DNA of 64,000 nucleotides from assembly GCF_024666595.1 (NCBI RefSeq), contig NZ_CP088296.1, positions 2,046,001 to 2,110,000 on the forward strand, given 5' to 3'. Both the position numbers and the translations under genes were made by a program. The notes under the pieces were generated by a model that worked only from the letters and a program-made list of their open reading frames with translations, made no database searches and was not told the DNA's origin. Each line of letters opens with the position of its first letter. Within the stretch, counting starts at the first letter, position 1. Of this stretch, positions 36,370 to 45,294 are shown piece after piece. The DNA comes from Sphingomonas sp. J315. Its GTDB lineage: Bacteria > Pseudomonadota > Alphaproteobacteria > Sphingomonadales > Sphingomonadaceae.

Positions 36370-36875
36370 TAACCTATCGCCTCGCCGATCATCTCCAGTG
36401 CGACGCGCATACAGGCAATTCGGGTCGGTCCGCGACCAATATCGCCAAAATGTTCTTCGCGATGCGCGGTCGGGCGGCCATTTCGGGCGCAGGCGAAGTG
36501 GACAAGGCCGGGTTCGTCATCAGGTCCGCCGGGTCCGGCAAAGCCGGTGATGGCGAGCGCGATATCCGCGTGACTCGCCGCCAGCGCCCCCTCCGCCATC
36601 GCCACCGCGACCTCGCGGCTGACCGCATTGCAACGCTCGACCGTGTCGCGCGCAATGTGCAGCAACTCGCACTTGGCATCCTTCGAATAGACCACGAAGC
36701 CGCGCTCGAACGCGGAGCTGACACCTTCGACATCGGTGAGCAGCGATGCGAGCATCCCGCCCGTGCAGCTTTCGGCCGTGGAGAGACTCAGCTTCGCGTC
36801 GCAGGCGGCCTGAAGTACGTCGCGCGCGGCGCGATCAACGTCGTCGGGCAGCGCCGGATGAAGCGTTTCGGTCAT
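36369..36875 (-). CDS. pncC: nicotinamide-nucleotide amidohydrolase PncC (CinA C-terminal type)
   Basis: A 168-residue stand-alone CinA C-terminal domain that deamidates NMN to nicotinate mononucleotide for NAD recycling. Motifs are LSTAESCTGGMLASLLTDVEG near residues 30-50 (core AESCTGG), FERGFVVYSKDAK and AITGFAGPGG near 110. Translational coupling to nadE strongly supports a role in pyridine-nucleotide salvage. Confidence 0.92.
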   Translation of the reverse strand: MTETLHPALPDDVDRAARDVLQAACDAKLSLSTAESCTGGMLASLLTDVEGVSSAFERGFVVYSKDAKCELLHIARDTVERCNAVSREVAVAMAEGALAASHADIALAITGFAGPGGPDDEPGLVHFACARNGRPTAHREEHFGDIGRGPTRIACMRVALEMIGEAIG

Positions 36876-36930
36876 GCGATCCTCCCGATGGTGGGGGGAT
36901 CAACGCGTGGGGCGGGCCGGTTGCTCCGCC

Positions 36931-37644
36931 TCAGACCTTGGTCGCGTAGATCATCCGGCCTTCGCCGAGCAGCGCGAACAGCGTGTCGAGGTCGCGCTCA
37001 CCCACCGCGAAACAGCCCTGGCTGCGGCCGAGCTTGCCATGCTTGGCGATCATCTCGGGGTTCGAATACCAGGCGGCATGGACCACGATCGCGCGGTCGA
37101 GCGCGTTGTAATTGGTCGGGTCGAGCCCGATCAGCCGCTGTGACAGCTGATGCTTGCCGACATAATAGTTGGCGGCGAGGAACGCGCCTTCGCAGGTCGC
37201 TTCCGAATTCACCTCGTTCGAGAAGCGCTGGAGCATGCCGGTATGCTCAGGGTCGGACCCGATGCCGTGGCTGACCAGCATCGAGCGCGTGGCGCCGTTG
37301 ATCATGTCCACGAAGTGGAAGCGCAGTCGCGAGCTGGGCAGCGAAAAATCGGCGATCGCGATCCGGTCCTGCTGGCGGATGCGGGTCGAATGGCGCTGCA
37401 TCGCCGCGACCGCGCGCTCGAACAATTCGGGGCGAATGCCGCGCGGCGCACTGGCGACCGCGCGCGGCGCGGCGGGAACTGGCGTGGCGACCGGCGGTGG
37501 CGGCACGGGAACCGGCGTGGCGGGGAGAACCGCAGTGGTCACGCTGCGCGCGGCGCATCCGGCGAGCAGGCCGGTGCCCGCAACCATGCCGGCGGTCCTC
37601 AGGAAAGCGCGGCGGGATGCCGCAACGTCAATCATCTTGTCCAT
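36931..37644 (-). CDS. murein L,D-transpeptidase catalytic-domain family lipoprotein
   Basis: A 237-residue exported protein. It starts with a twin-arginine lipoprotein-like signal (SRRAFLRTAGMVAGTGLLAGC, core RRAFLR) and a proline-rich linker. The mature domain has the YkuD-like_2 pattern with MLVSHGIGSDP, LDRAIVVHAAWY near residue 190 and the active-site segment GRSQGCFAV (Cys near 216). Such enzymes form or edit 3-3 crosslinks or attach proteins to peptidoglycan. A start at 37635 is possible. A second L,D-transpeptidase of another subtype lies 2.4 kb away. Confidence 0.85.
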   Translation of the reverse strand: MDKMIDVAASRRAFLRTAGMVAGTGLLAGCAARSVTTAVLPATPVPVPPPPVATPVPAAPRAVASAPRGIRPELFERAVAAMQRHSTRIRQQDRIAIADFSLPSSRLRFHFVDMINGATRSMLVSHGIGSDPEHTGMLQRFSNEVNSEATCEGAFLAANYYVGKHQLSQRLIGLDPTNYNALDRAIVVHAAWYSNPEMIAKHGKLGRSQGCFAVGERDLDTLFALLGEGRMIYATKV

Positions 37645-37806
37645 GCGACCTCTGTGCCCCCACAAACTTCGCCTATCGGATGTGAACTATAGCAAAGGTC
37701 GCGGCCGATCTGTCCTAAGGGACTCCACGGTTGTGCGTCGGTTCGCCGCAGAGTCGGAGCGCCTTGTCGAAGCTTGTGCCAAATCGAGCGTGGCGATCAA
37801 CGCGGC

Positions 37807-39839
37807 TTACGGCTTCGTGGCGGGTGCCAGGCACGCGTTCGAATCTGCGACCCAATCCACTTCATCTGTCGCAGGGACCTTGACCTTTGCGGGTGGCGCG
37901 GTCTTGGCCGCACCGGGCGTATAGGTGATCCAGCCCATGCTGTTGTCGAACCCGGCGATTCGCTGATTGTCCTTGCGCGCAGCATCTGCGTCAATCTCCG
38001 GCTGCTCGACCCTGGAGGCGCGCACCATGCGGATCGACTCCGGGCGGACGTCGAAGGCGCGGTAATAGTTGATCCCGAACATGCGCGTGTCGAAGCCGGC
38101 TCGCGTCGTCCAGGCGCCTGTCCGCGCGGATGCAGGAACGCGCACCGTTGTCACATGGCAGGTAAAACTCGGCTCCTTGTAGAACGGGATCTGTTGATCC
38201 TGTTGCGCTGCGCGCACCCGCCGCTCTGGCGGACTGAAGCCGCCGCCAGGCAGCGCCATCGATCGCTCGCCGCCGTCATCGTCCCAATCTGGAGCCCATG
38301 TCCCGGTGACCGTGAGTATGCTGGCCCCGGCCTTTGTGTCGTAGCGCCATTTGACATCCTCGACGCTTTGCCACGTGTCGCCGACGATCTCCTGCCGAAA
38401 GCTCTCGGTAAGCTGGCCCGGGGTCAGCCCGGACAGCTGGACCTGCTGCTGCAGGCCCTTGATGCCGCGCATGATCGACGTCGTGGTGACACGGGGAGGC
38501 GCATCGAATCCAGCACTCGCGTCAAGATCGACCAGCTGGGTCTCATCCGGCTTCTGTGCCGGCGACCACGGCCGCGCCTCGATCCCGCTGCCTTCCGCGC
38601 TGAGCGGAAGCACCCAACGATAGGGCAGTATCGGCGCGGTGGACGGCGGGGCGGCCGACGGCAAGGTTCCGTCCATCCAGTAAATGCCATCGCCGATCCG
38701 TGCCCGGACCAGGACATGGTCAAACATGCGCGGGCTGGGCAGACGGGCGTCGAGACCGTCGTCGCTGCCGTTGTTGTTGGCGAGCACCGCCTCCGCCGTG
38801 ATCCGAGACGGGCGAGCAGGGCGAGCAGCATGGCCGTCTTGCCCTTGCAATCGCCATAGCGCCGTTGCCATGTTTCCTCGGCGGTCGCGGGGGTCAGATT
38901 GCCGCTGTCCAGGCCGACATAGATGTAGCGGACATCCTGCTGGACCAGCTTCAGCGCCGCCCGCGCCCGTTCCATCGGATCGGCATGCGCCGCAGCGATG
39001 CGGTCGGCTTCGCGGGCGAGTGCCGATCCATCGGCCAGCTTCGCCGCCCTGACATAGAGTGGCGCGAAATGGCGTGAGATCGACTTCCAGTCCGCGAAGT
39101 CGCTATATTCGACGATCCGTTGCCATTGGTACCGCGACGGTGCGTCCTTTGGGGGTACAAGCAGGGCGGGGTTGTCGAACTTGAGTTCAAGTCCGTCCTC
39201 GCTCAGCTGTGCGGCTCCGGTCAGATCGGGTGTCAGCTTGATTGCGGGCTTCTGACCCTTGTCCCAGCTCAGTCCGAGCCGGTAGCGCCCTGGGGCGGGG
39301 TTCGGCCCAAGCATCAGGAAACCTGAATCCTGCCCGGCGAGCGTGGGATCACTTACCCGCGTGGTAAAGGCAACTTCCAGCTCATCTCCCACGCGCAGGT
39401 CAGCGACCTTCAGCACCGCCGTAAGCACGCCGTTGAGCATCATCGCCTCGAGCTGATCCTCTCGACGCAGTACCTCGAACTTGGTGGTCTTGAGCACATC
39501 GATGATCTGTCCGTCGCGATGCACCCTGACCATGTGGACAATCGGCGCCCCGTGTGCGGGATTCCATGCGATCGAAATATTGCCCGCCTGCAGGGCGTTG
39601 GGGTGAAGAATGCGGAAATGATAGCCAAGATGCTGGTTCAGTCCTTTGGCATCCAACCGCACCAGCACGTCCTGCCGCCGCACGAAAACCAGTCCGCCGG
39701 GATTATCCGGAACCGCGAGCGGCGTGGACGGTGACACCCAATTCGGAACCGGGCCGCGCCCGACACCATCCGCCTGAGCGAGTGCAGGCAGTGGCCCAAC
39801 CAGCGCTGCGACCAGCAGCGGAGCAACGAAACGGCGCAT
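37807..39839 (-). pseudogene. exported DUF3857/transglutaminase-like protein, one frameshift
   Basis: A periplasmic protein of about 677 residues after repair. A signal peptide (VAPLLVAALVGPLPALAQA) is followed by the DUF3857 beta-sandwich (to about residue 260). A transglutaminase-like core comes next, with GDCKGKTAMLLALL near 330 (catalytic Cys) and, after the frameshift, ANNNGSDDGLDARLPSPRMFDHVLV (core FDHVLV, catalytic His). A C-terminal beta domain ends the chain. The break is one missing base near 38802-38804, between LLARLG and the expected I-T/E-A continuation. Proteins of this type are common in Bacteroidetes and sphingomonads; substrates are unknown. Confidence 0.85.
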
Positions 39840-40031
39840 CTTATCCCCCCGATTTCACTCCATAATGTCCCAGCGGGCTTCAGATGCAACGCCAATCAGG
39901 TGGGGCGAGCCCACTGTACTTAGGAAATTTCCGTGATGTGCGGGGGGAAAGGGCTACGGCACCACCTTGCCCTGAACGGCGTTAACCATGATATGTGGGG
40001 CATTCGCCCGCGTAACGATGGAGTCTTGCGA

Positions 40032-40790
40032 ATGGCGTCTGCGATGGCGCGGACAGTGCGGGCAGTGGCATTCGGCCTAATGCTGTGCGTGGCGGTTCCG
40101 GCCGGTGCGCAGGAGGTAGCGGCGGATAGCTCGGCCGAAATCCTGCTCCGCAACGGCCAGTGGACCTGGATCGAGGACGCGGCTTTTCAGCCTGCGGGCG
40201 GCGCGTCGGGCGTCACCATCCTGATCAGCATTCCCGCCCAGGTCGCCTATGTTTATCGCGACGGCGTGCTGATCGCGGCCTCGACGATCTCGACCGGAAA
40301 GCCGGGCAAGCGCACGCCCGCGGGTGAGTTCACCATCCTGCAAAAGCGGGTGCATCACCGCTCCAATCTCTACAGCAACGCGCCGATGCCGTTCATGCAG
40401 CGGCTGACCTGGGACGGGATCGCGCTGCATGCGGGGAAGCTGCCCGGCTATCCCGCATCGCATGGCTGCATCCGTTTCCCGATGGAGTTTGCGAGACGCC
40501 TGTTCGGGATCACCGCACTCGGCACCGCAGTCTCGGTCGTGGATTACGAGATCGTCGATCCCCGCGTCCGCCGCGGCGCGCCGCGCCTTCCGCCGACGCA
40601 AATGGCGAAGCGCGCCGATCCGCCCTTTCTGCGCGCCGACTATGCCGCTTTCCGCACCGGCGATTATGACGTGGTGACGTCGAGCAACGATGTGATCATC
40701 CCCGCTTCAGGCGGCCAGTCGGTCTCACCTGAAGGTGTCGTCTTCGCGCCCATGGAACCGGTGGTGCAGAAGACGCGGCGGAAGCGCTAG
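40032..40790 (+). CDS. L,D-transpeptidase (YkuD domain)
   Basis: A 252-residue exported enzyme. Signal peptide AVAFGLMLCVAVPAGAQ, then a YkuD catalytic domain with ISTGKPGKRTPAGEFTI near residue 90 and the active-site block ALHAGKLPGYPASHGCIR near 135-152 (His...Ser-His-Gly-Cys-Ile-Arg). It crosslinks peptidoglycan or anchors lipoproteins. The ATG at 40032 was chosen for the GGAG eight bases upstream; ATG 40044 is the alternative and ATGs further upstream give a signal peptide that is too long. It is divergent from the DUF3857 gene. Confidence 0.9.
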   Translation: MASAMARTVRAVAFGLMLCVAVPAGAQEVAADSSAEILLRNGQWTWIEDAAFQPAGGASGVTILISIPAQVAYVYRDGVLIAASTISTGKPGKRTPAGEFTILQKRVHHRSNLYSNAPMPFMQRLTWDGIALHAGKLPGYPASHGCIRFPMEFARRLFGITALGTAVSVVDYEIVDPRVRRGAPRLPPTQMAKRADPPFLRADYAAFRTGDYDVVTSSNDVIIPASGGQSVSPEGVVFAPMEPVVQKTRRKR

Positions 40791-40813
40791 GCTTGTTTCA
40801 GCTTCGCTGAAAT

Positions 40814-40896
40814 GCGGCACTGGCCCGTTCCCCCACCCGGCCGCCCAAGCAGAATATCCTAGATGGGTGGCCGGGTGGGGAGCGGGCCGGTGCCGC
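40814..40896. repeat. palindromic repeat family B, copy 3
   Basis: An 83-bp inverted repeat that shares the AGAATATCCT centre and GGGTGGCCGGGTGGGG arm with copy 1 (7332-7419). It fills the gap between convergent L,D-transpeptidase and plsC genes. Confidence 0.85.
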
Positions 40897-40917
40897 ACCC
40901 GGCGTTAGCCGGGTCAA

Positions 40918-41775
40918 CTAACTGTCGGTGGGCTTGTAGTTCACCGGTTCGACCGACCAGGCGAACGGTCGCAACGGCCCGCCGAGTGCGGCGACCAGCG
41001 CGTCCTCGATCCGCCGCCGACTCTCCGCCGCGATCGCCTTGCGACCGGGAAAGTCATGCGGGTCGAACGGGTCGAGATAGGTGATGCGCAGCGGAAAGCT
41101 GCCCTTGCGCGACAGAATGCGCCGCGCATTGTTGATCCCGCCCTCATCGCCGACCCAACCGATCTCTTCACCCGCCGCGCCATAATCGAGCAGAACCGGC
41201 TGGACCATCACGCCCGGCGGCGGGGGTTCGAGCACGCGCAACATCGGCGTCTTGAACGGCAGCAATGACTTGCCGTCGGTGGTCGTCCCCTCCGGAAATA
41301 CGGTGATCGCCCAGTTTTCCGCGAGCGCGTCGCGCAGCGCGTTGATCTGTTCGGCGACCCCCATCCGGTTCTCGCGCTTCACATAGACGGTGCGGTTGAG
41401 CCCCGCGAGCCATCCGACAACCGGCGATGCGCCGATCTCCGCCTTGGCGACGAAGGCAGTCCCGCTCGCCCCGCCCAGCGCGAGGATGTCGATCCACGAC
41501 AGATGGTTGGAGACGTAAAAGACGTCGCGCCGCAACGGCGTGCCGACGATCTCGACCCGCGCCCCGGCGATCCGCCCGGCGCGTCCCAGAAACCAGCGCG
41601 GCCACGGGGAGGGGAGGCGCAGCAGCCGCCAAAGGTAATGCATCGGCACATGGGTCAGCACCGCGAGCAGCAACAGCCCGACCCGCCGCCAGAATCGAAA
41701 CAATTCTGTTGCGGTCAGCGGGGTCGGCAGCCCAAGGGCGGCGTCGTGGCGCCGCGGATCGACGCCATCGGCCAT
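40918..41775 (-). CDS. plsC: 1-acyl-sn-glycerol-3-phosphate acyltransferase
   Basis: A 285-residue membrane-associated acyltransferase that makes phosphatidic acid from lysophosphatidate. It has an N-terminal hydrophobic helix (VGLLLLAVLTHVPMHYL, residues 32-48). The catalytic NHLSWID (H-x4-D) is near 90 and the substrate-binding FPEGTTTDG near 160. It lies four bases after fur on the same strand, so the two are probably co-transcribed. A lyso-ornithine lipid acyltransferase is a less likely alternative within the same family. Confidence 0.88.
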   Translation of the reverse strand: MADGVDPRRHDAALGLPTPLTATELFRFWRRVGLLLLAVLTHVPMHYLWRLLRLPSPWPRWFLGRAGRIAGARVEIVGTPLRRDVFYVSNHLSWIDILALGGASGTAFVAKAEIGASPVVGWLAGLNRTVYVKRENRMGVAEQINALRDALAENWAITVFPEGTTTDGKSLLPFKTPMLRVLEPPPPGVMVQPVLLDYGAAGEEIGWVGDEGGINNARRILSRKGSFPLRITYLDPFDPHDFPGRKAIAAESRRRIEDALVAALGGPLRPFAWSVEPVNYKPTDS

Positions 41776-41779
41776 TGCC

Positions 41780-42202
41780 TCAGGTCTTGCGCTCGAGCGC
41801 GACGCCGTACAGTTCCATTCGGTGATCGACCAGTCGGAAGCCGAGCCGCTCGGCGATCTGCTTTTGCAGCAATTCCAGCTCGGGATCGACGAACTCGATC
41901 ACCTTGCCCGTTTCGACATCGATCAGGTGATCGTGATGCGCCTCGGGCGCGGGTTCGTAACGCGCACGGCCGTCACCGAAATCGTGGCGGTCGAGAATGC
42001 CCGCCTCCTCGAACAGCCGCACCGTGCGATAGACGGTCGCGATCGAGATGCCCGGATCGATCGCCGATGCGCGGGCATAGACCTTCTCGACGTCGGGATG
42101 GTCATCCGCTTCGGACAGGACGCGCGCGATCACCTTGCGCTGTTCGGTAATGCGCAGGCCCTTTTCGTGGCACAGCGCTTCGAGATCGATCTTGCGGCTC
42201 AT
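41780..42202 (-). CDS. fur: Fur family transcriptional regulator
   Basis: A 140-residue metal-dependent repressor. The N-terminal winged helix has KGLRITEQRKVIARVLSE and the recognition region ISIATVYRTVRLFEEAGI near residues 52-69. The metal-binding dimer domain has HHDHLIDVETGKVIEF (H89-H92) near 89-104. The CxxC zinc pairs of some Fur proteins are missing, as in many alphaproteobacterial Fur. In some alphaproteobacteria such a protein acts as the manganese regulator Mur, so iron versus manganese response is not decided by sequence. Confidence 0.9.
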   Translation of the reverse strand: MSRKIDLEALCHEKGLRITEQRKVIARVLSEADDHPDVEKVYARASAIDPGISIATVYRTVRLFEEAGILDRHDFGDGRARYEPAPEAHHDHLIDVETGKVIEFVDPELELLQKQIAERLGFRLVDHRMELYGVALERKT

Positions 42203-42363
42203 TGGGACGGTGTAGCGGCAACCGCGGCGGGGGAAAAGGGGCGGAGCGCGTTTGCTGTGCCGGTCGGCGCGTTCGGTCCCGGGCCGGTGCCACCAATCCG
42301 CAACGCAAAAACGCCGGGGCGGGGGTGATCCGCTCCGGCGTCTGCAAATCCGATATGGAAACT

Positions 42364-42780
42364 TCAGCGCTTGCGGCGCTTGGTGCCCAGGCCGATCTTC
42401 TTCGCCAGGGTGCGGCGCTGTTCGGCATAGTTCGGCGCGACCATCGGATAGTCGGCGGGCAGGTTCCACTTGGCGCGATAGTCATCCGGGGTCATCTGAT
42501 AATGAGTCATCAGATGGCGCTTCAGCATCTTCAGCTTCTTTCCGTCCTCAAGGCAAACAATGAAGTCCGGCTTGATCGAAGAGCGAATCGAAACGGCAGG
42601 CTCCTGCTTCTTCACTTCGGGTTCAGGCTTCGCACTACCCAGATTGGCGAGTGCGCCGTGAACGTTGGAAATGAGCAGCGGAAGATCGGAAACTGCCACG
42701 CTATTATTGCTGACATGCGCCGCAACAATATCCGCGGTCAGCGTGATCAGCGTTTCCTGCATGTCATTCTGCGTGTCCAT
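42364..42780 (-). CDS. MucR family transcriptional regulator
   Basis: A 138-residue zinc-finger DNA-binding protein of the Ros/MucR family, which regulates exopolysaccharide, motility and cell-cycle genes in alphaproteobacteria. The N-terminal oligomerisation region (LITLTADIVAAHVSNN) is followed by the finger CLEDGKKLKMLKRHLMTH (one visible cysteine, at residue 76, and a His near 90). MTPDDYRAKWNLPADYPMVAPNYA follows (core YRAKWNLP) and a basic tail ends it. The usual second cysteine of the Ros finger is replaced, as is common in MucR paralogues. Confidence 0.92.
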   Translation of the reverse strand: MDTQNDMQETLITLTADIVAAHVSNNSVAVSDLPLLISNVHGALANLGSAKPEPEVKKQEPAVSIRSSIKPDFIVCLEDGKKLKMLKRHLMTHYQMTPDDYRAKWNLPADYPMVAPNYAEQRRTLAKKIGLGTKRRKR

Positions 42781-42888
42781 TTTCGTCCTTTCACATAACG
42801 CGGCGGCGATAAGATTTACGGGCCGTCAATTGAGCTATCACGCCATGACGCGACCTTTGCAAGTCATTCTGTCCGATTTCGGGTGGGA

Positions 42889-43365
42889 TCAGTCGAGCAT
42901 TTTGGAAAATGTGTGCGCGTCGAACAGCTTGCCGTCATTTCCGCGATAGTAATCGCGACGTTCACCTATCTTCCGGAATCCTTCGCCCTGATAGAGCGCA
43001 ACCGCGTCGTTGTTCGCGCGGACTTCCAGATGCATCATCGTCGCGCCGCGAATCCGTGCATCGGCGATCACCGACCGCAGCAGAACCCCGCCGATCCCGC
43101 GACGGCGCAATGTGGGGCAGGTCGCCAGCAACAGCAGTTCGGATTCGTCGAGCACCGCGCGGGCGAGCGCGAATCCCGCGACCCGCTCGTCGACACGGGC
43201 CAATGTCAGCCACGCGCCGGGCAGCGCCAGCATCCCCAGGCACTGGCTGGGCGTCCATGCCTCGCCATAGCGAGGTTCGAACGCCTCGCCCATGATCGCG
43301 TTCACCGCGCGCAAATCGGCGGCGTCGCCGCGAACGATCTCGATCGGCCAGGGCGCGGTGCTCAT
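42889..43365 (-). CDS. rimI: ribosomal protein S18-alanine N-acetyltransferase
   Basis: A 158-residue GNAT acetyltransferase. The acetyl-CoA loop is CPTLRRRGIGGVLLRSV near residues 82-98, followed by MHLEVRANNDAVALYQGEGFRKIG, the RimI pattern (core VRANNDAVALY). It acetylates the N-terminus of S18, although homologues can have other protein targets. Its start overlaps the tsaB stop (ATGA), the usual tsaB-rimI coupling. Confidence 0.88.
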   Translation of the reverse strand: MSTAPWPIEIVRGDAADLRAVNAIMGEAFEPRYGEAWTPSQCLGMLALPGAWLTLARVDERVAGFALARAVLDESELLLLATCPTLRRRGIGGVLLRSVIADARIRGATMMHLEVRANNDAVALYQGEGFRKIGERRDYYRGNDGKLFDAHTFSKMLD

Positions 43366-43982
43366 GCCGCGATCGGTTTGGCGTCCGGCGCGCGACCATA
43401 GATCGGGCGCGGCGGCAATGCGCAGAGGGCGGCGGGGAGCAGTCGGGCGTCGGCGGCGCGGGGCAATGCCTCGCGCAGATCGAGTGCGGGGTCGAGCACG
43501 GCGAGGTGGCGCACGCCGTTGCCGACCGCGACCCGCCCGGCCAATTGCGCGCGCGCGGCTTCGGGCTTCAGCGACGCAAAGGGCGCGATCTGCGCGAGCT
43601 GGCGGTCATAGGCGGCCATGAACACCTCACCATGCCCGCCTTCGAGCACGACCGCCACCTCCGCGATACCCGGATCGGCAGCAAACGCGCCGGCGGCAAC
43701 CAGCGGCAGCGAGGAAAAGCCCTGCGCCGTGATGCCCCAACCAAATGACAGCCCGCGCGCAGCGGCGATGCCGACGCGGATTCCGGTAAAGCTGCCCGGC
43801 CCGCAATCGACCAGGATCGCTCCGGCGCGGCCGCCATCGGGCAACTCGGCGATCATCGGCACCAGCCGCTCGGCATGGCCGCGTCCGACTTCCGCGTGAT
43901 TTTCGGCGACCAGCGTGTCGCCGTCAATCAGGGCGACCGAACAGGCGGCGGTCGCCGTCTCGATGACGAGAAGCCTAGGCAA
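43362..43982 (-). CDS. tsaB: tRNA threonylcarbamoyladenosine biosynthesis protein TsaB
   Basis: TsaB works with TsaD and TsaE to make t6A37 in tRNAs that read ANN codons. The 206-residue protein shows LVIETATAACSVAL near the start, the actin-like GPGSFTGIRVGIAAARGLS near residues 68-86 and a divergent C-terminal half. The best start is a TTG at 43982, eight bases inside the nitroreductase gene; upstream sequence does not look like TsaB. Coupled to rimI. Confidence 0.9.
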   Translation of the reverse strand: MPRLLVIETATAACSVALIDGDTLVAENHAEVGRGHAERLVPMIAELPDGGRAGAILVDCGPGSFTGIRVGIAAARGLSFGWGITAQGFSSLPLVAAGAFAADPGIAEVAVVLEGGHGEVFMAAYDRQLAQIAPFASLKPEAARAQLAGRVAVGNGVRHLAVLDPALDLREALPRAADARLLPAALCALPPRPIYGRAPDAKPIAA

Positions 43983-44568
43983 TCTTGTTGAACTTCCCGA
44001 ATTCGGGGCGCGGCGAGCGGCCGAAGATGGTCGCGGGATCGCCCTTGCCGAAGGTCGAGATGAAATTGACGCGCACCGACGGCTGGTCGGCGAGGAATGC
44101 CGCCTCGACCTTTGCCGCGTCGAACCCCGACATCGGCCCGGTGTCCCAGCCCAGTGCGCGCGCCGCCATGATGAAATAGGCGCCCTGCAGCGACCCGTTG
44201 CGGAACGCGCTGTCGCGGCGCTTTTCCTGCGGCCCGACGAACCAGCTCTTGGCGTCGGTATGCGGGAACAGCCAGGGCAGTTCCTCATGGAAGTCGAGAT
44301 CCATGCCGATCACCACCGCAGCGGGTGCCTTGCGGATCTTGTCGGGGTTGGTCCCGGTCGCGCATTCGGCCAGCTTGTCCTTCGATGCCTGCGACAGGCA
44401 CCAGACGAAGCGCGCCGGCTGCTGGTTGGCCGAGGTCGGCCCCATCTTCACCAGATCGTAGATCGCCTCGATATCCGCCTGGGTCACTTCACCCGGCAGA
44501 TAGCCATTATAGGTGCGCGCGGTGCGGAACAGCGTGTCGAGCGCGGCGTCGTCGAGCGGCGTTCCCAT
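43975..44568 (-). CDS. nitroreductase family protein, RutE-like malonic semialdehyde reductase
   Basis: A 197-residue FMN oxidoreductase. The N-terminus has FRTARTYNGYLPGEV, then VKMGPTSANQQPARFVW near residues 45-60 (FMN-binding), and NGSLQGAYFIMAARALGWDTGPMSGFD near 120-146 (core AARALGWDTGPM). This matches the RutE/HadB subgroup, which reduces malonic semialdehyde or other carbonyl or nitro substrates with NAD(P)H. No other rut genes are near, so the physiological substrate is unsure. It overlaps nifU-like and tsaB genes on either side. Confidence 0.88.
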   Translation of the reverse strand: MGTPLDDAALDTLFRTARTYNGYLPGEVTQADIEAIYDLVKMGPTSANQQPARFVWCLSQASKDKLAECATGTNPDKIRKAPAAVVIGMDLDFHEELPWLFPHTDAKSWFVGPQEKRRDSAFRNGSLQGAYFIMAARALGWDTGPMSGFDAAKVEAAFLADQPSVRVNFISTFGKGDPATIFGRSPRPEFGKFNKIA

Positions 44569-45141
44569 CAGACGGCCCGCACTTCGGTGACTTCGGGTAC
44601 ATAATATTTGAGCAATTGTTCGATCCCGTTCTTGAGTGTCGCACTCGATGAGGGGCATCCGGCGCAGGCACCCTGCATCTGCAGATAGACCTTGCCCTTG
44701 TCGAAGCCGCGATAGACGATATCGCCGCCATCATTGGCGACGGCGGGGCGCACGCGCGTCTCGATCAGATCCTTGATCTGCGCGACGATGTCGGCATCCT
44801 CGGGATCGTCGGTGAAGTCGGCTTCGGGCGGGGGGGACGCTGAAGCCGGCGCTGCCCTGGCGGAACAATGGCATGTCGGCGCTGAAATGGTCGAGCAATA
44901 TGCCGAGCACATCGGGCTTCAGGCCGGACCAGTCGACCCCCGGCGCGGCGGTTACCGAGATGAAGTCGCGGCCGAAGAATACGCCGGTGACATCACCCAA
45001 TCGGAACAGCGCATCGGCCAGCGGCGACACCTCTGCTTCCTCGGGCGTGGCAAAGTCGCGCGTGCCGCTGTCCATCACGGAGCGGCCGGGCAGGAATTTG
45101 AGCGTCGCCGGGTTGGGCGTCAATTCGGTTTCGATCAGCAT
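44568..45141 (-). pseudogene. NifU family iron-sulfur scaffold protein, one frameshift
   Basis: A NfuA-like scaffold for Fe-S cluster delivery. The N-terminal Nfu domain is seen in the first frame: MLIETELTPNPATLKFLPGR (core TPNPATLKF), DVTGVFFGRDFISVT near residue 60. The C-terminal NifU domain lies in the next frame: IETRVRPAVANDGGDI and GACAGCPSSSATLKNGIE with the cluster-binding C-x2-C. One extra base in the seven-G run at 44830-44836 causes the shift; six restores VPPPEADF and a protein of about 190 residues. The gene is usually important in aerobes, so the break may be an artefact. Confidence 0.9.
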
Positions 45142-45294
45142 GGCCCCCATTTGGCGACGAACGCGCGCCGCATCAAGCGAACAGCGGGAAACCATTTGTT
45201 GCCGCGCCATCGGCGCATGATCGGCGCGCTTCCCTTTTGCGTGCAGTCGGAGTAAGGCACCGCGACTTTTTCTGATCCGTACCAAGAGGTTTGT

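Noticed and set aside
36306..37274. A 322-codon plus-strand frame between nadE and the L,D-transpeptidase
   Set aside because: It covers pncC and the L,D-transpeptidase on the opposite strand, both with clear family motifs.
43975..44568. Nitroreductase as part of a pyrimidine-degradation (rut) operon
   Set aside because: The neighbours are nifU-like and tsaB genes, and no other rut gene is visible, so only the enzyme subgroup is supported.
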